NCBI GenBank assembly: GCA_045531205.1
Contig: JAZSDN010000080.1
Span: forward strand, 1-8,368
Source of the DNA: JAZNQL01 sp045531205
GTDB lineage: Bacteria; Bacillota; Clostridia; UMGS1883; UMGS1540
DNA: 8,368 nt
Reading direction: 5' to 3'
The position numbers were made by a program, and so were the translations under genes. Below the pieces are notes generated by a model, which worked only from the letters and a program-made list of their open reading frames with translations, was not told the origin of the DNA and did not search any database. Each line of letters opens with the position of its first letter. Positions within the stretch are counted from its first letter, which is position 1. Positions 5,185 through 8,368 of this stretch are shown here, piece after piece.

Positions 5185-5466
5185 TTGTATATGAGATATT
5201 ACGGGAATCCGCAAAACAATAATAACGTTCAAAGTCCTTCTAATAAAAAAAGTATTGAAGAAATCCCTGTTCCTAAAGAAACTCAAAGGGAAAGTGTCCC
5301 CCATTACAAAGAAAAAGCAAATAAAAATTTTTTAGGAAATATATTAGGCAAATTTTCTAAAGACGATTTAATTCTTATTGCAATTATTTTTATGCTTTTG
5401 CAGGAAGATGACAGTGATACTGTGCTGCTTATTGCTTTAGGATATATTTTTATTTCAGGACTATAA
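5185..5466 (+). CDS. Small protein with disordered N-terminus and hydrophobic C-terminus, third of three
   Basis: A 93-residue protein starting at TTG (or ATG at 5191, giving 91 residues). Residues 1-48 are polar and low in complexity (MRYYGNPQNNNN..., then many Ser, Pro, Lys and Glu) and are probably disordered. Residues 49-59 (FLGNILGKFSK) lead into two short hydrophobic stretches, DDLILIAIIFMLLQE (60-74) and TVLLIALGYIFISGL (79-93), separated by an acidic DDSD turn. The stretches are short for classical membrane helices but could form a tight hairpin in a membrane or a protein shell. The acidic turn between hydrophobic repeats resembles small Clostridia proteins I have seen without assigned function. 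It ends immediately before a strong terminator, so it is the last gene of the operon. Confidence 0.78.
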   Translation: MYMRYYGNPQNNNNVQSPSNKKSIEEIPVPKETQRESVPHYKEKANKNFLGNILGKFSKDDLILIAIIFMLLQEDDSDTVLLIALGYIFISGL

Positions 5467-5493
5467 AAAGCCGTACGCGATGCGTACGGCTTT
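5467..5493. terminator. Bidirectional intrinsic terminator between convergent genes
   Basis: AAAGCCGTACGC (5467-5478) pairs perfectly with GCGTACGGCTTT (5482-5493) around a GAT loop, a 12-bp GC-rich stem. On the plus strand it is followed by CTTTTTTTTAATTTTT, an excellent U-tract ending the three-gene operon. On the minus strand the stem ends in a run of T (CTTTTTATAG), serving the phosphofructokinase gene. Confidence 0.93.
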
Positions 5494-5507
5494 CTTTTTT
5501 TTAATTT

Positions 5508-6698
5508 TTAGTTGTCGCCCATGCAAATTCCTATTGTTTTTGCAAGCTGTACAAGTTCTCCGTTAACATCTACGGGCTTGAAGTTTGAATGCATATCGCT
5601 TGTGGGAATTACAACTTCAAGGGGAACGGGAACCATTTCTCCGTCACGCAAAGCTACCATGTGTTTATCGTAGCCATCCATAAGAAGGTCTACTGCTTTG
5701 CTTCCGTAACGTGTGCAGAGAATTCTGTCTGCTGCGGATGTATCACCGCCACGTTGTACGTGTGAGAGTGCTACGCTACGGCATTCAACGTCGATAATTG
5801 TATCATTGATAGCATATCCGTTTTCGTCACGTTCTGAATTTAAAAGCTCTTCAAGAGTATTTGCTATAACTTTGCCGATACCGCCAAGTTTTACACCGTC
5901 GGGTGAAAAGTCCTGTGTAATTGCTGTTACAGCTTCTCCGCTTGGTGAAGGTGCACCTTCTGCAACTACTACCATTGCGTAATGCTTATTGCTCTTTAAA
6001 GCTTTCTTTACTCTGTCTTTTATTTTTACTATATCATAGGGAATTTCGGGGATGATTATAGCGTCTGCGCCAGATGCAATACCTGTGTGCAATGCAAGGT
6101 GTCCTGATTCACGGCCCATTGCTTCAAATACCATTACACGATGATGGCTGCGTCCTGTTGTTTTAAGGCAGTCAATTGCTTCAACATTTCTCATAATTGC
6201 GGTGTCAAAACCGAAGGTCTGATCTGTTGAATTTAAGTCATTGTCTATTGTTTTGGGCACGCCCATAACCCTAACGCCTTTACGTGAATAGTCACGTCCT
6301 GATGTTAATGTGCCGTCGCCACCAATGATAACGAGTGCATCTATGCCTGCTTTTTTAATGTTTTCAACTGCTACGTCTGACATATCTTCATAAACAGGCT
6401 TTCCGTCGGGACCTTTTACGATACCGTTTTTATCTCTTTTAGGATACTTGAACAAATTATCTTTGTTTGAGTTGTACAAAATTGTACCGCCATCACCGAT
6501 AATTTCTTCTACGTTGTCAAGTGTTAAGGGTATCATCTGACTTTCGCCGAGATACAAACCACGGTAACAATTCTGAATACCTACACACTCGATGCCGTAT
6601 TTGTTGATTGCTGTGCTTACAACAGCACGGATAACTGCGTTTAATCCGCTGCAGTCGCCACCGCCTGTCATAACTCCGATTTTTTTAATTTCTGCCAT
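5508..6698 (-). CDS. pfkA: 6-phosphofructokinase (probably ATP-dependent, group with Gly/Lys active site)
   Basis: This enzyme phosphorylates fructose 6-phosphate to the 1,6-bisphosphate in glycolysis. The 396-residue length is that of the longer bacterial enzymes, against about 320 in E. coli. Motifs: TGGGDCSGLNAVIR (residues 11-24, nucleotide site), IIGGDGT (124-130), PKTIDND (148-154, catalytic Asp152), MGRESGH (194-200, substrate) and HVQRGG (313-318). The position matching E. coli Gly104 is Gly129, as in ATP enzymes. The position matching Gly124 is Lys149, as in PPi enzymes. This mixed Gly/Lys set is known in ATP-using plant, trypanosome and bacterial enzymes, so ATP is favoured but not proven. 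The ATG start has AGGAG about 10 nt upstream. The gene appears to be alone on its transcript, with its own promoter and terminator. Confidence 0.95.
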   Translation of the reverse strand: MAEIKKIGVMTGGGDCSGLNAVIRAVVSTAINKYGIECVGIQNCYRGLYLGESQMIPLTLDNVEEIIGDGGTILYNSNKDNLFKYPKRDKNGIVKGPDGKPVYEDMSDVAVENIKKAGIDALVIIGGDGTLTSGRDYSRKGVRVMGVPKTIDNDLNSTDQTFGFDTAIMRNVEAIDCLKTTGRSHHRVMVFEAMGRESGHLALHTGIASGADAIIIPEIPYDIVKIKDRVKKALKSNKHYAMVVVAEGAPSPSGEAVTAITQDFSPDGVKLGGIGKVIANTLEELLNSERDENGYAINDTIIDVECRSVALSHVQRGGDTSAADRILCTRYGSKAVDLLMDGYDKHMVALRDGEMVPVPLEVVIPTSDMHSNFKPVDVNGELVQLAKTIGICMGDN

Positions 6699-6733
6699 AA
6701 TATCTCTTCTCCTCAGTATAATAAACTTTTTAC

Positions 6734-6762
6734 ATTCTACAACTTATTTAAAACAATTTCAA
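6734..6762 (-). promoter_or_regulatory. Promoter of the phosphofructokinase gene
   Basis: TTGAAA (6757-6762) and TAGAAT (6734-6739) on the minus strand have a 17-bp spacer, 35 nt before the ATG. The -35 lies 14 bp after the end of the upstream NlpC/P60 gene, and no terminator is visible in that gap. Confidence 0.7.
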
Positions 6763-6776
6763 GTCTTTTTTTCAAT

Positions 6777-7484
6777 TTATTCAAAAATTCTTCTTGCTGT
6801 TACAAATGTTGTGCTGTAATAACCGCTGTTTAAAGGCGAAAATTTAACAACATCCCCGGTTTGAGGTGCGTGTATAAACATTCCGTTGCCTGCATATATT
6901 CCTACGTGATTTATACGGGTATATCTGCTTGTGTTGTGGAAGAAAACTATATCACCGGGTTTAAGTTCTGAATATGTAACAGGAATTCCTGCTGCTGTCA
7001 TATCTGCTGCAACACGGTTTAATGTAACCCCGAACTGTTTGTAAACATAATAAACAAGTCCGCTACAGTCAAAACCTGATGGTGAGGTTCCTCCCCATAC
7101 ATAAGGTACTCCTAAAAACGTTTTTGCCATATTAAGTACCTGTTCGCCTTTTGCGGCACCTTCTTCCGTTTGGAAAGAACGGTCAACGCTTGAATCATAA
7201 ACAACAGGATTCCCTGAACGGCTTACTGCTGCATACAGGCAATATATATAACCTACTACGCCATTGTAGTTTATTTTATACCAGTCTCCTGTTTTTGTTA
7301 TTATATTTATTCTGCTGCTATATGAAAGCGAGCCTATAATTTCGGCATTCATATCAGGGGCATTACGCACGTTAAGTGTTGTTGCGTTTATTGCACCTAC
7401 TGCATTTACATCGTTATCTGCTAAAACGGTGGTTGCAGAAAGTAACATAATAACTGTTAAAATCAATGATAAAATTTTTTTCAT
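6777..7484 (-). CDS. Secreted SH3b-NlpC/P60 peptidoglycan endopeptidase
   Basis: A 235-residue cell-wall hydrolase that would cut peptide stems of peptidoglycan outside the cell, as the NlpC/P60 family does (typically gamma-D-Glu to diamino acid bonds). Residues 1-22 are a signal peptide (MKK, a hydrophobic core, cleavage near VLA). Residues 30-86 form one bacterial SH3 domain (TTLNVRNAPDMNAEIIGSL, then GDWYKINYNGVVGYIY), which binds the wall. After a linker, residues 112-235 are the catalytic domain: VPYVWGG (126-132), Cys140 in FDCSGLV, ELKPGDIVFF (173-182), His193 in NHVGIY and His205 in FIHAP. The triad is complete. The ATG start has GAGG 8 nt upstream. It has its own promoter inside the end of tcdA. 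A housekeeping role in cell separation or growth is likely; a sporulation or germination role is possible. Confidence 0.94.
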   Translation of the reverse strand: MKKILSLILTVIMLLSATTVLADNDVNAVGAINATTLNVRNAPDMNAEIIGSLSYSSRINIITKTGDWYKINYNGVVGYIYCLYAAVSRSGNPVVYDSSVDRSFQTEEGAAKGEQVLNMAKTFLGVPYVWGGTSPSGFDCSGLVYYVYKQFGVTLNRVAADMTAAGIPVTYSELKPGDIVFFHNTSRYTRINHVGIYAGNGMFIHAPQTGDVVKFSPLNSGYYSTTFVTARRIFE

Positions 7485-7517
7485 AAACTTGTCCTCTTTA
7501 TAAAAAAGTCAACATAT

Positions 7518-7546
7518 ATTTTATATTATTTTCAAGGGTTTGTCAA
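7518..7546 (-). promoter_or_regulatory. Promoter of the NlpC/P60 gene, overlapping the end of tcdA
   Basis: TTGACA (7541-7546) and TAAAAT (7518-7523) on the minus strand have a 17-bp spacer, 33 nt before the ATG. The -35 lies inside the coding end of tcdA, where TTG ACA encodes the Leu-Thr of the C-terminal LTNP. Confidence 0.75.
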
Positions 7547-8206
7547 GTCTTTTACTGTTTCTGATGCAATTAAAAGTCCTGCTGTTGCCGGTACAAAGGC
7601 GTTACTTGCTATTATTTTGTCTTCTGTTTTTATTGGGAGTTCATCCGAATAAACTACTTTTAACTTTTTTATTCCCCGTTTTTTGAGTTCATATCTCATA
7701 ACTCTTGCAAGAGGGTCTGTCGATGTTTTATAAATATCGGTAAGCTTTACCTTTGACGGGTCGGTTTTATTTCCCGTTCCCATAGAACTTATAATTTTTA
7801 CGTTTGACTGCACCGCTTTTTCTATTATCATAAGCTTTGAACTTACTGTGTCAATTGCATCTATAATATAGTCAAACTGAGAAAAGTCTATCTCGGTTTT
7901 CGAAGGATAAAATTCGGCTATTGTTTGTATTGACACGTTGGGGTTTATATCCAGTGCACGTTCTTTGAGTACATCTACTTTAAGCTTTCCAATGGTAGAA
8001 TGTACTGCCTCAAGCTGTCTGTTTATATTGCTTTTGCATACTGTATCGTTATCAACTATTGTTATGTGACCAAGCCCGCTGCGGACAAGTCCTTCAAACA
8101 CATAGCTGCCTACCCCGCCTACTCCGAACAAAAGTATCCGTTTATTTTTTAATGCTGTTAATGCTTCTTTTCCGATTAAAAGCTCTAATCTCGAAAACTC
8201 TTCCAT
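7532..8206 (-). CDS. tcdA: tRNA threonylcarbamoyladenosine dehydratase (ThiF/E1 family)
   Basis: TcdA (CsdL in E. coli) uses ATP to cyclise t6A at position 37 of ANN-decoding tRNAs to ct6A. This 224-residue protein has the Rossmann loop GVGGVGS (residues 28-34), the acidic VDNDTV strand end (51-56), NINRQ with the adenylation arginine (R63) and DAIDT (116-120). It then shows the block distinguishing TcdA from ThiF and MoeB: SMGTGNKTDP followed by DIYKTSTDPLARVMRYELKKRGI and KVVYSDE (141-189). FVPATAGLLIASETVKDL closes the domain. The zinc-binding CxxC pairs of ThiF and MoeB are absent, as expected. It is somewhat shorter than the E. coli enzyme (about 268), mostly at the C-terminus. The ATG start has AAGGAG about 7 nt upstream. 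It is divergent from the partial gene at 8341. Confidence 0.93.
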   Translation of the reverse strand: MEEFSRLELLIGKEALTALKNKRILLFGVGGVGSYVFEGLVRSGLGHITIVDNDTVCKSNINRQLEAVHSTIGKLKVDVLKERALDINPNVSIQTIAEFYPSKTEIDFSQFDYIIDAIDTVSSKLMIIEKAVQSNVKIISSMGTGNKTDPSKVKLTDIYKTSTDPLARVMRYELKKRGIKKLKVVYSDELPIKTEDKIIASNAFVPATAGLLIASETVKDLTNP

Positions 8207-8222
8207 AGTAATTCTCCTTTAT

Positions 8223-8251
8223 AATATAAACGTTTTGTTAAGTTAAATGAA
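8223..8251 (-). promoter_or_regulatory. Weak candidate promoter of tcdA
   Basis: TTCATT (8246-8251) and TATATT (8223-8228) on the minus strand have a 17-bp spacer; an overlapping alternative is TTAACT/TATAAA five bases closer to the gene. Either would give a very short leader before the ATG. Neither matches consensus well, so this call is tentative. Confidence 0.25.
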
Positions 8252-8253
8252 AA

Positions 8254-8282
8254 TTGAGACCTTGAACTCCTTATGGTATAAT
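8254..8282 (+). promoter_or_regulatory. Promoter of the rightward gene at the right edge
   Basis: TTGAGA (8254-8259) and TATAAT (8277-8282) have a 17-bp spacer, a near-consensus sigma-A promoter. It predicts a leader of about 50 nt before the ATG at 8341. Confidence 0.75.
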
Positions 8283-8340
8283 AGTTTCACCACAAAACCA
8301 ATTACCTCCCTGAAAATCAGAGAAAGGAGAACAAGATCTC

Positions 8341-8368
8341 ATGGTAAAAATTATATCACATTGTTGCC
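8341..8368 (+). CDS. Start of an unidentified gene, cut by the right edge
   Basis: ATG at 8341 follows AAGGAG about 11 nt upstream and a near-consensus promoter. The nine complete codons read MVKIISHCC, too few to identify a family. The good promoter and ribosome site make a real gene likely. It is divergent from tcdA. Confidence 0.6.

Noticed and set aside
5508..6698. Annotation as a PPi-dependent phosphofructokinase
   Set aside because: The key position has Gly129 rather than the Asp of classical PPi enzymes. Lys149 alone does not decide donor choice.

Overview
The window is AT-rich bacterial DNA with strong Shine-Dalgarno sites, near-consensus sigma-A promoters and several GTG/TTG starts. 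Together with the protein families present, this points to a Gram-positive Clostridia-type Bacillota, probably an anaerobe of the gut or a fibre-rich habitat. No rRNA, tRNA, CRISPR array, insertion sequence or phage gene is visible.

Left third (1-3181), accessory and cell-surface, all read leftward. A secreted protein with at least three tandem cohesin modules runs off the left edge. Upstream of it are a secreted, possibly lipid-anchored protein with a C-terminal dockerin, and a single-pass membrane protein with a long helical ectodomain. The last two probably share a transcript from a promoter that matches consensus exactly (TTGACA, 17 bp, TATAAT). The cohesin gene has its own promoter, with a perfect 17-bp palindrome between its -35 and -10 elements. 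No glycoside hydrolase or other enzyme is seen in this part, so it resembles a small non-catalytic cohesin-dockerin surface assembly rather than a classical cellulosome cluster. This is the most interesting part of the window.

Middle (3196-5493). A leftward pair encodes a YfcE/MJ0936-type metallophosphoesterase and the type III pantothenate kinase CoaX. Divergent from it, and read rightward, is a tight cluster of three small unrecognised proteins. All three start with GTG or TTG placed exactly 8 nt after a strong Shine-Dalgarno site, and the first two share short Asn-Pro-acidic helix-start motifs. The cluster ends at a strong hairpin terminator that also serves the convergent phosphofructokinase gene.

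Right part (5508-8368), housekeeping genes read leftward, mostly with their own promoters: 6-phosphofructokinase, a secreted SH3b-NlpC/P60 cell-wall peptidase, and the tRNA-modifying enzyme TcdA. A rightward gene begins at 8341, divergent from tcdA, and leaves the window after nine complete codons. The longest gap without a gene is 1080-1358; it holds the cohesin-gene promoter with its palindrome and a terminator-like hairpin.
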